Assembly (NCBI RefSeq): GCF_923868895.1
Contig: NZ_OV350343.1
Span: 2,914,001 to 2,978,000, forward strand
DNA: 64,000 nucleotides
Source of the DNA: Halomonas sp. TD01
GTDB lineage: Bacteria > Pseudomonadota > Gammaproteobacteria > Pseudomonadales > Halomonadaceae
Reading direction: 5' to 3'
Part shown: positions 18,828-29,332 of the stretch, piece by piece
How the letters are laid out: each line of letters starts with the position of its first letter
Numbering within the stretch: position 1 is the stretch's first letter
The notes under the pieces: generated by a model
What the model was told of the DNA's origin: nothing
Databases searched by the model: none
Seen by the model: only the letters and a program-made list of their open reading frames with translations
Position numbers and translations under genes: made by a program

Positions 18828-19634
18828 ATGTCAATGCCCCAGGTGCCGTTTGACGACCGAGGGCTTGCGTATGGTGACGGAGTATTTGAAACAGTGCTGC
18901 TGCGTGCTGGTGTCCCTGTGCTATGGGATTACCACTACGCGCGCTTACTGCAGGGCTGTCAGCGTTTAAATATTCCGTTGCCCTCTATGGAGCAATTAGT
19001 CGCTACTTGGCAATCCCCGCCTATCGCTGAGCTTGAAGTACTCAAGCTAATTCTGACGCGTGGAAGTGGTGGGAGAGGGTATGCGACGGCTGACAATTCT
19101 CAGCCGCGCTTGATTAGCCGTAGAACGCCTTTTGTGGTGAATGCCGACCATTGGCATGAGGGCGTTAACGTACGGATTTGTCAGTTGCGTTTGGGGCATC
19201 AGCCGCTATTGGCAGGCATTAAACACCTTAATCGGTTGGAAAATGTACTAGCACGCCAGGAGTGGAATGACCCATCTATCGCTGAGGGTTTGCTGGGAGA
19301 TACCGATGGTTGGCTAGTGGAAGCCACTAGCATGAATGTCTTCTGGCAGCAGGCGGGAGCGCTATTCACGCCTCCATTATCGCAATGTGGCGTAGCGGGA
19401 ACACTGCGTGCTGCATTACTGGATCGTGGAGTGGTGCAGGAAGCCACGATTGCGCTGAACGCTATCCATGAGGTTGATCGTCTCTGGGTGGCTAACTCGG
19501 TACAAGGTGTGTGGCCAGTGAACACGCTTTTAAGTAAAACAGGCGCAGTCCTGAAGTGCTGGTCATCCTCAGGCCAAGATAGGCTGCAAGTAATAGGCCA
19601 TGACTTGCTTGGCTATTCGCCGACATCCCGTTAA
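18828..19634 (+). CDS. pabC: Aminodeoxychorismate lyase PabC
   Basis: A PLP enzyme of the branched-chain aminotransferase fold (class IV) that releases p-aminobenzoate and pyruvate from aminodeoxychorismate for folate synthesis. The 268-residue protein has FDDRGLAYGDGVFET at the N-terminus, the cofactor lysine in AGIKHLNRLENVLARQEW near residue 130, and TSMNVFW near 166. It sits between fabF and mltG, its normal position, 6 bp after the fabF stop. Confidence 0.93.
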   Translation: MSMPQVPFDDRGLAYGDGVFETVLLRAGVPVLWDYHYARLLQGCQRLNIPLPSMEQLVATWQSPPIAELEVLKLILTRGSGGRGYATADNSQPRLISRRTPFVVNADHWHEGVNVRICQLRLGHQPLLAGIKHLNRLENVLARQEWNDPSIAEGLLGDTDGWLVEATSMNVFWQQAGALFTPPLSQCGVAGTLRAALLDRGVVQEATIALNAIHEVDRLWVANSVQGVWPVNTLLSKTGAVLKCWSSSGQDRLQVIGHDLLGYSPTSR

Positions 19635-19664
19635 GCAGAATTTTATCAACATTATTGAGGTGTC

Positions 19665-20672
19665 ATGGTGAAACGGTTATTAGCTGCCGTAGGTGTCGTG
19701 GTTGTAGTTGGAGTCGCCGCAGTCGTGGGCGGCTATGCTTACTGGCAACACCGCTTATCGGCACCGATCACACTTGAAGAACCCAAGCTTTATCAGGTTC
19801 CTGCTGGTGCTGGTTTCAATCAGGTCGTTCGAGAACTGGAAAGCCAAGGCTTTATTGAAGATGCTTGGGCGTTTCAGCTATTAGCGCGTGTTGAGCCTGA
19901 GCGGGTGCCACGCTTACGTGTGGGTGAGTATCAGCTTACTCCAGGCATGAGTGGTCTTGAGTTGATTGCTCTCCTGGGGAGCAATAACGTTGTCACTTAT
20001 GCGTTAACGATTCCCGAAGGGTGGACGTTTCGCCAAATGCGAGAGCTGCTCAACAGTGCGCCAAAGTTAGAGAACCATACCGAATCGTTAAGTGATAACG
20101 AAGTAATGGCACTATTAGAACGTGAAGATACGTTTGCTGAAGGCTGGTTTTTCCCCGATACCTACCGTTACCACCTGGGCATGAGCGATGTTGATATTCT
20201 ACGTCAGGCGCTTTCCCGTATGGAGCGGATTTTAGAAGAGGTGTGGGATGCGCGTGATGATGATCTGACGATCGATACACCTTACGAAGCGCTCATTATG
20301 GCATCGCTCATTGAGCGTGAAACGGGCGCGCCGGATGAGCGTCGAGAAATTGCAGGCGTCTTTAAACGTCGTATGGAGCAGGGAATGCGTTTGCAAACAG
20401 ATCCCACCGTCATCTATGGCATGGGCGAGCGCTATGAGGGGCGAATCACACGTGCGGATTTACGTGAGGCAACACCCTATAACACTTATGTGATTGACGG
20501 CATGCCACCAACGCCGATTGCCTTGCCCGGGCGCGCTTCCCTTGAAGCGGCTGTGAATCCGCTACCCGGAGAAACGCTTTACTTCGTCTCGCGCGGTGAC
20601 GGTACCCACCATTTTTCACGTACGCTACGTGAGCATAATAACGCGGTTAATCGCTATATTCGCAATCGCTAA
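19665..20672 (+). CDS. mltG: Endolytic murein transglycosylase MltG
   Basis: An inner-membrane transglycosylase that cleaves nascent glycan strands and is thought to set their length. The 335-residue protein has one N-terminal membrane helix (about residues 5-27, Val/Ala-rich) and a periplasmic YceG domain. The expected catalytic glutamate is in MASLIERETG near residue 213, followed by TDPTVIYG, NTYVIDGMPPTPI and PGRASLEAAVNP. GAGGTG precedes the ATG. Confidence 0.95.
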   Translation: MVKRLLAAVGVVVVVGVAAVVGGYAYWQHRLSAPITLEEPKLYQVPAGAGFNQVVRELESQGFIEDAWAFQLLARVEPERVPRLRVGEYQLTPGMSGLELIALLGSNNVVTYALTIPEGWTFRQMRELLNSAPKLENHTESLSDNEVMALLEREDTFAEGWFFPDTYRYHLGMSDVDILRQALSRMERILEEVWDARDDDLTIDTPYEALIMASLIERETGAPDERREIAGVFKRRMEQGMRLQTDPTVIYGMGERYEGRITRADLREATPYNTYVIDGMPPTPIALPGRASLEAAVNPLPGETLYFVSRGDGTHHFSRTLREHNNAVNRYIRNR

Positions 20673-20726
20673 TTAGGTTAAGTCATTGTTTAAGTGTGAT
20701 GTGTTTTTCTCGAATTTACTTAGTAA

Positions 20727-22363
<1,637 letters not shown>

Positions 22364-22385
22364 GGTTGTTGCCAACGAGGCTGTT

Positions 22386-22721
22386 ATGACGGTTCAAAAA
22401 GCACTTTCTTTGACAATACCGGATATACCGACGTTGCTTTCCGCGTATATGCCTTTTCTGGATAGAGGCGGCATTTTTGTACCGACTAAAACGCCCTACA
22501 AACTTGGAGAGCAGGTCAATCTATTGCTGACATTGCCAGGGGAGAGTGAACGCCTCTCCATTACTGGCCATGTTGTTTGGGTCTCGCCTGAAGGCGTAAG
22601 TGGACAGCGAATGCCAGGTATTGGGGTACATTTCAGTCAGCAGGACTACTCCGTACGTGATCGTATTGAAACGTTGTTGGCTGGCCAGTTAGATAAAGCG
22701 CCTCCCTCTTTTACACTTTGA
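22386..22721 (+). CDS. pilZ: PilZ-domain protein, type IV pilus assembly type
   Basis: A 111-residue single-domain PilZ protein in the holB-pilZ-tatD position known from Pseudomonas. The domain shows FLDRGGIFVPTKTPYKLGEQV, LLTLPGE and GHVVWVSPEG followed by MPGIGVHF. The RxxxR motif of c-di-GMP receptors is missing and the D/NxSxxG motif is reduced to DRGG. This is the pattern of the founding PilZ protein, which works through protein contacts in pilus assembly rather than c-di-GMP binding. I chose ATG 22386, which has GAGG upstream; the frame from 22320 lies inside holB. Confidence 0.9.
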   Translation: MTVQKALSLTIPDIPTLLSAYMPFLDRGGIFVPTKTPYKLGEQVNLLLTLPGESERLSITGHVVWVSPEGVSGQRMPGIGVHFSQQDYSVRDRIETLLAGQLDKAPPSFTL

Positions 22722-22809
22722 TAGCGCCGAGTTAACACCGAGTTTACACCGTAATAGCACTGAACAAGGCCTACCCCTTTACCTGTTTACAAGAATTTAA
22801 GAGAGCTGC

Positions 22810-23643
22810 ATGTTTGTCGATTCCCACTGCCATTTAGACCGTTTATCTGAACTCACCCATGATGGCGATATTGCCGCAACGCTGGCAGCTGCTCGTGCTG
22901 CTAACGTGAACCAGTTCTTAGCTATTGCGGTGACGCTTGAGGAGATGCCGGGGTTAGCTGCAATCGCCCGTGAGCACCACGACGTCGTTATTTCGGCGGG
23001 ATTGCACCCGCTACATCAGGCCTCAAAAGAGCCAAGCGTTAGCGATATTGTTGATGCTGCTGAGCAGTATGGTGCAGTCGCCATTGGTGAAACAGGGCTG
23101 GATTATCACTATCAGGACAGCGTGCCTGTGGCGGTTCAGCACGAGCGTTTTAAGCGCCATTTGATAGCGGCTAACGAGCTAGAGTTGCCGGTTATTATTC
23201 ATACCCGTGAAGCGAAAGAAGACACGTTAGCGCTGCTGCGCGAGCACACTAATCCAGATATTGGTGGCGTATTACACTGCTTTACTGAAGATTTAGACAT
23301 GGCGCGTGAGGCTGTGCGGCTTGGGTTCTATATTTCGTTATCGGGTATTATCACCTTCCGCAATGCCGCGTCGCTTAGAGAACTAGCCAGAAAGCTGCCG
23401 CTTGACCGACTACTGATTGAAACCGATAGCCCTTATTTAGCGCCTGTACCTTATCGTGGAAAACCCAACGAACCCGCCTGGGTGGTTGAGGTGGCAGAGT
23501 GTATCGCTAAAGAGCGGGGTATCAGCGTTGATGAAGTGGCGATGCAAACCACCGCCAACTTTTATCACTTATTCCGCGCTGCTGTGCCCGATGCACCTGA
23601 TAACGTAAAGGAAGCATTGGCGCAGTCCGGTTTAGTGGTATAA
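22810..23643 (+). CDS. TatD-family metal-dependent deoxyribonuclease (YcfH type)
   Basis: A 277-residue TIM-barrel hydrolase with the metal-binding motifs of the family: DSHCHLDRL at the N-terminus, SAGLHPLHQ near 59, GETGLDYHYQ near 95, HTREAKEDTL near 133, HCFTE near 158 and ETDSPYLAP near 208. TatD proteins have Mg-dependent 3'-5' nuclease activity in several species; the cellular role of this YcfH branch, always near holB, is less clear. Confidence 0.92.
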   Translation: MFVDSHCHLDRLSELTHDGDIAATLAAARAANVNQFLAIAVTLEEMPGLAAIAREHHDVVISAGLHPLHQASKEPSVSDIVDAAEQYGAVAIGETGLDYHYQDSVPVAVQHERFKRHLIAANELELPVIIHTREAKEDTLALLREHTNPDIGGVLHCFTEDLDMAREAVRLGFYISLSGIITFRNAASLRELARKLPLDRLLIETDSPYLAPVPYRGKPNEPAWVVEVAECIAKERGISVDEVAMQTTANFYHLFRAAVPDAPDNVKEALAQSGLVV

Positions 23644-23674
23644 GTGGCTGAAAGCACAGCCTGGGAGGTAAGCG

Positions 23675-24241
23675 ATGAATATTGATCGGCTTATGCAGCA
23701 ATTTAACGGCTCGGCGACGATTCCCCCCGTTGATGAGTGGCAGCCAGCCCTAAGCGGCGATATCGATATCGTTATTCAGGCTGATGGCACGTGGCTGCAT
23801 GAAGGAAAGCCGTTTGAGCGCCTTGCCATACCACGGCTGTTAGCGAGCCTATTACGACGCGATGCCGATGGCTATTGTCTGGTAACACCTGTTGAGCGTT
23901 GGCGTGTCACCGTGGTTGACTGCCCGTTTGTGGCGGTAGAGGCAGATTTTTACGATGATGCCTGGTGGCTGACGACCCAGTTTGACGACGTTGTCCGTGT
24001 AGATGCAGAGCACCCACTCAGCCTCTCCAAAACGCCTGAGGGCGATCTTACGCCTGAGTGTGCCGTTCGCTTTGGGCTAGCGGCTCGCTTGCATCGCAAC
24101 GTGTATTATCGGTTGGTAGAGCAGGCCACGCTGAGCGAAGCAGACGACGGCGAATGTCAGTGTCGGCTTTATAGCGCTGGGTCTTGGTATGTCTTAGGTC
24201 AGTTTAATGCCAACGATGTGATGCCAGGCGAGGCGACGTGA
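23675..24241 (+). CDS. DUF1285 family protein
   Basis: A 188-residue cytoplasmic protein whose features, including DGTWLHEGKPFERLAIPRLL, TPVERWRVTVVDCPFVAVEA and FGLAARLHRNVYYRLVE, I recognise as the DUF1285 family. Members are common beside tatD/holB in marine gammaproteobacteria and pseudomonads; no function is established. It has no signal peptide or membrane helix. A GGGAGG site precedes the ATG, and the stop overlaps the GTG start of the helicase gene (GTGA), indicating coupling. Confidence 0.85.
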   Translation: MNIDRLMQQFNGSATIPPVDEWQPALSGDIDIVIQADGTWLHEGKPFERLAIPRLLASLLRRDADGYCLVTPVERWRVTVVDCPFVAVEADFYDDAWWLTTQFDDVVRVDAEHPLSLSKTPEGDLTPECAVRFGLAARLHRNVYYRLVEQATLSEADDGECQCRLYSAGSWYVLGQFNANDVMPGEAT

Positions 24242-26445
24242 AATTAACCGCTGAACAGCAAGCTGTTGTCCATCATCGCGAGGGGCATGCCCGCGTAGCT
24301 GCTGTCGCGGGGGCAGGTAAAACTACTACGATGGCAGCAAGGGTACTCCACCTGTTGGCGTCTGGCGTGTCGCCGAAGCGTATGCTGGTGCTAATGTTTA
24401 ACCGCTCCGCCCGGGACGACTTTCAACGCCGCTTGATCAGCATGGCGCCTAAAGGACAGTCGTTGCCCGATGTGCGCACCTTTCACTCCCTTGGCCATCG
24501 GTTGACGCAGAGTCTGTGTCGCTGGGGCGCGATTGCGCCAAGGCGTCTACTATCTGCCGATTGGCAGTTAGAGCGTCTTTTACGCCAAGCCAGCCTGAAT
24601 GTACTTAGCGCTGCGGTCGAGCGTCGTGATGCGGCAATAGAAGGGGATCGGTTAGAAGCGCTTGCTCATTTCTGTGGGCTGGTAAAAGCGGAAATGCTAT
24701 CGGCTGATGCACTTTACAAACGACTTAATTATGAGCCGGATACTGACTACTTTCCCATGGCGTTTGATGAAGCCGAACGTCTGCTACACGCCGAAGGCGT
24801 CATGACCTATGCCGATTTGCTGTATCGACCTCTACAGGTTTTAGAAGCAGATCAGACGTTGCGTAGCCGTGTGGAAGGCTTTCTGGATCATGTCATCATT
24901 GATGAATATCAGGATATTAATACTGCTCAGCAACGGTTGCTGGCGGTGCTAGCGGGCTCCAGTGCCAATGTGATGGCGGTCGGTGATGCGAATCAGTGCA
25001 TCTACGAGTGGCGGGGCGCACGCCCTGACACCATGCTGGAGAACTTTACCGCCACGTTTGGCAGCGCCACAGACTACCCGCTCTCTATAACGTTTCGTCA
25101 TGGCCACGCGCTGGCGCTAACCGCTAACCACGCCATTATGGCTAATCAGCGCCGACCAGACCAGCTCTGTTTGGCAGATGCTAATAATCCTGAGACTCAT
25201 ATATCTGTCGGCCAGGGCAGCCGACTGCTGCTCGATGCCTTGGTCGATTGGCAAGCGCAGGGGCGAGCACTGAGTGATGCCAGTTTGTTGGTACGTAGCT
25301 GGGCGCTTTCGGTGCCGTTTCAGTTGGCACTACTGCAGGCGGGTATCCCGTTTCGTCTTCAGCGAGAAGATCGTTTCGTTTTCCGACTCCCTCTAGTGCA
25401 GGCATTGGCTGGCTATTTGAAACTGTCTCGCCAGCCAGAACTACTGCACGACCCAGAGCAACTCTTGCTTTTGCTCTCTCAGCCAACGCCTTTCGTTGCC
25501 CGTGAGCGGCTCCAGCAGCTCGCGTATCAGCTGGCCAGCACCCAGCGCTGGCCTGAGCGCCATGAGCCTGTTCTGGCCGCTTTAAAGCCACTGCAGCGCC
25601 GCACATTAAAAAAACGCTGGTCACTGCTATGTGAGCTCCCCAAATTGAGTGATTGGCCGCCTGCGAAGCTGCTGAGTCATGTGGTGGAGACGATTGACGC
25701 GGAAAAAACCCTAAAGCGAGCAGCTGCAAGACGCGACAAGGGCGAGGAGGACGTTCGTCTATTGGATGTGCTTATTGAGCAGGCCGATAGCGTGAAAGAT
25801 CCAGATGCGTTTATCGAGCTGCTTGAGCGTCCAGTAGAAAACCAAGCGGGCGGCGTTTTGATTAGTACGGTTCACGGAGCCAAAGGCCTTGAATGGCCGT
25901 TGGTCGCCGTTGCTGGCGTAAACGAAGAGGATTTTCCTCACTACAGCCGCGATAACCCGCTTAATGATGAGCGGCTAGAGGAAGAGCGACGACTGTTTTA
26001 CGTAGCGATTACGCGGGCTCAAGAGCAACTGCTGGTGCTGCATGATGGTGGAGTTCATCGGCCTAGTCGCTTTATTGCGGAAAGCGCCTGGCAGGACAGT
26101 CTGCGGATGGCGTCGTGTCTGTCGCGTCAAGATCCCCCTGCAACGGCCGTGCAAGTCGCATCGCCGAGCTTGGTGAGGCGCTATCTTGAGCGATTAGGGC
26201 GAACGGATATTGAGCTGGCAGCGCCGCAGATCAATGAGGCAGCGGCAAGTTATCAGGCTGATGCTCACTTTTACCCTGGACAGCGCTTGATGCATGCCGT
26301 GTTTGGAGAAGGGGAGGTAGCGTCGGTGGAAGGCAACCCTTCTGACCCGGTCATCGACGTGCGCTTTGCTCAGGCCGGTCGGCGTCGTCTCATTGCCCGG
26401 CGTGCGCCGATAGAACGAATAGAGCCACCAGCGCAGCCAGCATAA
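24238..26445 (+). CDS. UvrD/Rep-type superfamily 1 DNA helicase
   Basis: A 735-residue SF1A helicase starting at GTG 24238. Motif I AAVAGAGKTTTMAARV lies at about residues 22-37, motif Ia MLVLMFNRSARDDF near 50, motif II VIIDEYQDIN near 220, motif III VGDANQCIYEWRGA near 250, motif V ISTVHGAKGLEWPLVAVAG near 545 and motif VI LFYVAITRAQEQLLVLH near 585. The C-terminus (GQRLMHAVFGEGEVASVEG) resembles the Tudor-like RNA-polymerase-contacting tail of UvrD/PcrA. The sequence differs from classical uvrD and rep, and the gene is coupled to a DUF1285 gene, so I give no symbol. Confidence 0.88.
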   Translation: MKLTAEQQAVVHHREGHARVAAVAGAGKTTTMAARVLHLLASGVSPKRMLVLMFNRSARDDFQRRLISMAPKGQSLPDVRTFHSLGHRLTQSLCRWGAIAPRRLLSADWQLERLLRQASLNVLSAAVERRDAAIEGDRLEALAHFCGLVKAEMLSADALYKRLNYEPDTDYFPMAFDEAERLLHAEGVMTYADLLYRPLQVLEADQTLRSRVEGFLDHVIIDEYQDINTAQQRLLAVLAGSSANVMAVGDANQCIYEWRGARPDTMLENFTATFGSATDYPLSITFRHGHALALTANHAIMANQRRPDQLCLADANNPETHISVGQGSRLLLDALVDWQAQGRALSDASLLVRSWALSVPFQLALLQAGIPFRLQREDRFVFRLPLVQALAGYLKLSRQPELLHDPEQLLLLLSQPTPFVARERLQQLAYQLASTQRWPERHEPVLAALKPLQRRTLKKRWSLLCELPKLSDWPPAKLLSHVVETIDAEKTLKRAAARRDKGEEDVRLLDVLIEQADSVKDPDAFIELLERPVENQAGGVLISTVHGAKGLEWPLVAVAGVNEEDFPHYSRDNPLNDERLEEERRLFYVAITRAQEQLLVLHDGGVHRPSRFIAESAWQDSLRMASCLSRQDPPATAVQVASPSLVRRYLERLGRTDIELAAPQINEAAASYQADAHFYPGQRLMHAVFGEGEVASVEGNPSDPVIDVRFAQAGRRRLIARRAPIERIEPPAQPA

Positions 26446-26479
26446 CTGGCCGCGCAGGATAGCTATCTAGCAGAGCGGC

Positions 26480-28144
26480 TTACATATTGGGATAGTTAGG
26501 TCCGCCGCCACCTTCTGGTGCTACCCAGGTAATATTTTGGGCAGGGTCTTTAATATCGCAGGTTTTGCAGTGCACGCAGTTCTGGAAGTTAATCTGAAAG
26601 CGTGGCTTACCTTGATCATCCTCAACGACTTCATAAACCCCAGCAGGGCAGTAACGTTGCGCCGGTTCTGCATAGGTTGGCAGGTTGTCGCGAATTGGCA
26701 GTTCCGGGTCTGCTAGGCGCAGATGACAGGGCTGGTCTTCTTCGTGGTTGGTGTTAGACAAGAAGACGGAGGTCGACTTATCAAACGATAGCTTGCCATC
26801 GGGCTTCGGATAATTAATTTTCTCGAACTCAGCAGCAGGCTTCAGCGCGCCGTAGTCAGTGGTGGTGTCGTGAACATTGGGTAGCTTATTGCCCAGCAGT
26901 TGATTGGCGAAGTTGTAAGCACCACCGCCTACCGTACCATATTTATGGATAGCAGGACCAAAGCTTGCGCTCTCTCTCAGTTCTTCATGGGCCCAGCTGG
27001 CTTCCCATTTCTCAGTGAAGCTACCTAGCTCCTGAGCACCTTCATCACCACCCTTAATTGCCTCAAAGACACTTTCTGCAGCGACCATGCCAGATTTCAT
27101 CGCCGTGTGCAGGCCTTTGATTTTGGCAAAGTTCAGCGTGCCCGCATCGCAGCCAATCAATAGACCACCCGGGAAAGTCATTTTCGGTAGGCAATTAAAA
27201 CCGCCTTTCGTAATGGCGCGCGCACCATAAGCAACCCGTTTGCCGCCTTCTAAATACTGGCTAAGCACCGGGTGATGCTTCATGCGCTGGAATTCATCAA
27301 AAGGTGACAGCCAGGGGTTCTTATAACCAAGATCCATAATGAGGCCAACGACGACCTGCTGGTTTTCCGCGTGATAGAGGAACCAACCGCCGTGAGTGTC
27401 TTTTTCAAGCGGCCAGCCCGAGCCGTGAAGCACAAGCCCTGGTTCATGTTTGTCGGCGGGAACATCCCATAGTTCTTTCAAACCAATCCCGTAATGCTGA
27501 GGGTCACGGCCAGCATCTAGCGAAAACTCTTTGATTAACCGTTTTCCTAAGTGGCCGCGGGCACCTTCGGCAAATAGCGTGTACTTAGCACGTAGCTCCA
27601 TACCCGGCATATGGCCATCTTTGGGTGTGCCATCTGCGCCAACGCCCATGTCACCAATGAGAATGCCGCGTACTGCATCGTCTTCGATAATTACTTCCTG
27701 GGCAGCAAAGCCGGGGAATATTTCCACCCCAAGGGCTTCGGCCTGCTCGGCCAGCCAGCGACACAGATTGCCTGCGCTAATCACATAGCGAGTAAGTTCG
27801 CCGCCAGTGTTATGCATGCTTTTGGGCACTAGGGCATTAGGGATTTTTTGCGCTTTTTGGGCATCTTTTAATAGATAAACATCGTCACGAACGGCAGGTG
27901 TGTTGAGCGGCGCACCGCGCTCTTCCCAATCAGGAAATAGTTCTGCCAGTGCGCGGGGCTCAAAGACAGCACCGGAAAGAATATGGGCGCCGACTTCGGA
28001 GCCTTTTTCTACTACACAAACCGTCAGCTCTTGTTCTGCTTGGTTTGCCTGTTGCATTAAACGGCAGGCAGCAGCCAGACCAGACGGGCCAGCCCCGACA
28101 ATAACTACATCGAAGTCCATGACATCGCGTTCAACATTTTCCAC
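26480..28144 (-). CDS. Electron transfer flavoprotein-ubiquinone oxidoreductase
   Basis: ETF-QO passes electrons from reduced ETF to ubiquinone at the membrane. The 554-residue protein has an N-terminal FAD motif VVIVGAGPSGLAAA, a ubiquinone/flavin domain and a C-terminal 4Fe-4S site with cysteines in YCPAGVYEV (near 498) and NCVHCKTCDI (near 522-528). The frame extends to an ATG at 28174, but I prefer GTG 28144: AAGGAG lies 7 bp before it, and the first ten residues of the longer form are not family-like. It is divergent from etfBA, its redox partner, across a region with several possible operators. Confidence 0.94.
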   Translation of the reverse strand: MENVERDVMDFDVVIVGAGPSGLAAACRLMQQANQAEQELTVCVVEKGSEVGAHILSGAVFEPRALAELFPDWEERGAPLNTPAVRDDVYLLKDAQKAQKIPNALVPKSMHNTGGELTRYVISAGNLCRWLAEQAEALGVEIFPGFAAQEVIIEDDAVRGILIGDMGVGADGTPKDGHMPGMELRAKYTLFAEGARGHLGKRLIKEFSLDAGRDPQHYGIGLKELWDVPADKHEPGLVLHGSGWPLEKDTHGGWFLYHAENQQVVVGLIMDLGYKNPWLSPFDEFQRMKHHPVLSQYLEGGKRVAYGARAITKGGFNCLPKMTFPGGLLIGCDAGTLNFAKIKGLHTAMKSGMVAAESVFEAIKGGDEGAQELGSFTEKWEASWAHEELRESASFGPAIHKYGTVGGGAYNFANQLLGNKLPNVHDTTTDYGALKPAAEFEKINYPKPDGKLSFDKSTSVFLSNTNHEEDQPCHLRLADPELPIRDNLPTYAEPAQRYCPAGVYEVVEDDQGKPRFQINFQNCVHCKTCDIKDPAQNITWVAPEGGGGPNYPNM

Positions 28145-28176
28145 CCAGCTTCTCCTTATTCTCATAAGTGCCATTA

Positions 28177-28206
28177 TTTACAAAAACTAGCCTGTGTGAA
28201 CGTCAA
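28177..28206 (-). promoter_or_regulatory. Predicted sigma-70 promoter of the ETF-QO gene
   Basis: Read on the minus strand, TTGACG (28206-28201) and TGTAAA (28182-28177) are separated by 18 bp. Transcription would begin about 10 bp before the AAGGAG site, giving a short leader that supports the GTG start at 28144. Confidence 0.5.
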
Positions 28207-28251
28207 ATGAGCGTTATGAGAACTAGCTTATAAAAAGATGGCCTTAATTTT

Positions 28252-28264
28252 AAACGGTCGTTTG
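28252..28264. promoter_or_regulatory. PsrA-like palindromic operator
   Basis: AAACGGTCGTTTG has the AAAC-N4-GTTT-G form of sites bound by PsrA, the TetR-type fatty-acid-responsive repressor of Pseudomonas and relatives. It sits upstream of the ETF-QO promoter and about 300 bp from etfB. ETF genes carry electrons from beta-oxidation, so such control is plausible. No psrA gene is in the window. Confidence 0.4.
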
Positions 28265-28413
28265 CTTCTGGTTATGCTCCATGATAGGCATAATACCCTT
28301 GTAAGGTCACCCCTACGATGGCAAAAGCACCATTTATCCATGGAGTTTGCATCGCTGCTACGACCAAGGCCGTAGTTAATCGATGTTGTCGCTAGTCACT
28401 AGGTTGTGGCAGA

Positions 28414-28445
28414 TTGATAGGGTTTTTCATTTACAGACCTATCAA
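28414..28445. promoter_or_regulatory. Perfect inverted repeat TTGATAGG-N16-CCTATCAA upstream of etfB
   Basis: Two exact 8-bp arms with a 16-bp AT-rich spacer lie about 125 bp before the etfB start. The arm centres are 24 bp apart, a little over two helical turns, consistent with a dimeric or tetrameric regulator. I do not recognise the motif. Confidence 0.5.
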
Positions 28446-28568
28446 ACGCTTGCATGAATTTTTAAGGTGTCGTTTTAAAAATTAACGTCGCCCCTATTTT
28501 AAGCGGCATCAGTTGGTACGATGCTGGGACAGGCTAACGGCTTCCATCACAAGCCAAGCGAGGAATCT

Positions 28569-29318
28569 ATGAAAGTACTCGTCGCGGTTAAACGCGTCAT
28601 CGACTATAACGTCAAAATCCGCGTGAAAGCGGACAACTCTGACGTTGATCTTACTAACGTCAAAATGGCGATGAACCCCTTCTGCGAAATTGCCGTAGAA
28701 GAAGCAGTACGCCTCAAAGAGAAGGGTGTTGCGACAGAAGTCGTGGCCGTTACCGTTGGTCCTAAAGCAGCTCAAGAGCAGTTGCGCACCGCTCTGGCGC
28801 TTGGGGCAGACCGTGCTATCCATATTGAAACCGACGAGCGCGTTGAATCGCTTGCGGTGGCCAAGCTGCTTGCTAAAGTCGTTGACGAAGAGCAGCCCGG
28901 TTTGGTGATTCTCGGTAAGCAGGCCATCGATACCGACAACAACCAAACAGGGCAAATGCTTGCCGCGTTGACCAACCTTCCCCAGGGTACCTTTGCCTCT
29001 GAGGTTGCCGTTGACGGTGACAAGGTTAATGTCACTCGGGAAATCGATGGTGGTCTGCAAACCGTTGCGCTTTCTCTGCCCGCTATCGTCACCACCGATT
29101 TGCGTTTGAACGAGCCGCGTTACGCTAAGCTGCCAGACATCATGAAGGCCAAAAAGAAGCCTCTGGATGTTAAAACGCCCGCTGATTACGGCGTTGAAGT
29201 GGCCTCCAAAGTTAGCCTGCTCAAAGTGGAATCCCCGGCAGAGCGTAAAGGTGGTGTTAAAGTCGCCTCGGTAGACGAACTGATCGACAAACTGAAAAAC
29301 GAAGCCAAAGTGCTTTAA
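28569..29318 (+). CDS. etfB: Electron transfer flavoprotein beta subunit
   Basis: The small ETF subunit, which binds AMP and forms the heterodimer with EtfA that collects electrons from acyl-CoA dehydrogenases. The protein has 249 residues and begins [20 protein letters not shown], followed by [17 protein letters not shown], the recognition-loop region [12 protein letters not shown], and [19 protein letters not shown] chose ATG 28569 with AGGA upstream; the frame from 28521 adds a non-family extension. etfA follows after 14 bp. Confidence 0.96.
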   Translation: MKVLVAVKRVIDYNVKIRVKADNSDVDLTNVKMAMNPFCEIAVEEAVRLKEKGVATEVVAVTVGPKAAQEQLRTALALGADRAIHIETDERVESLAVAKLLAKVVDEEQPGLVILGKQAIDTDNNQTGQMLAALTNLPQGTFASEVAVDGDKVNVTREIDGGLQTVALSLPAIVTTDLRLNEPRYAKLPDIMKAKKKPLDVKTPADYGVEVASKVSLLKVESPAERKGGVKVASVDELIDKLKNEAKVL

Positions 29319-29332
29319 TAGGAGCTGATCTC

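Larger units (their letters stand above)
28145..28568. other. Divergent regulatory region between ETF-QO gene and etfB
   Basis: This 424-bp gap contains no convincing gene. I can identify a minus-strand promoter for the ETF-QO gene (28177-28206), a PsrA-like palindrome (28252-28264) and a perfect 8-bp inverted repeat with a 16-bp spacer (28414-28445). The etfB side is AT-rich, but I see no clear -35/-10 pair there. Confidence 0.7.

Noticed and set aside
25181..25729. A 182-codon minus-strand frame inside the helicase gene.
   Set aside because: It is a shadow of the coding strand with no family features or ribosome-binding site.
28509..29060. A 183-codon minus-strand frame opposite etfB.
   Set aside because: It is antisense to a highly conserved gene, so it is taken as an open-frame artefact.
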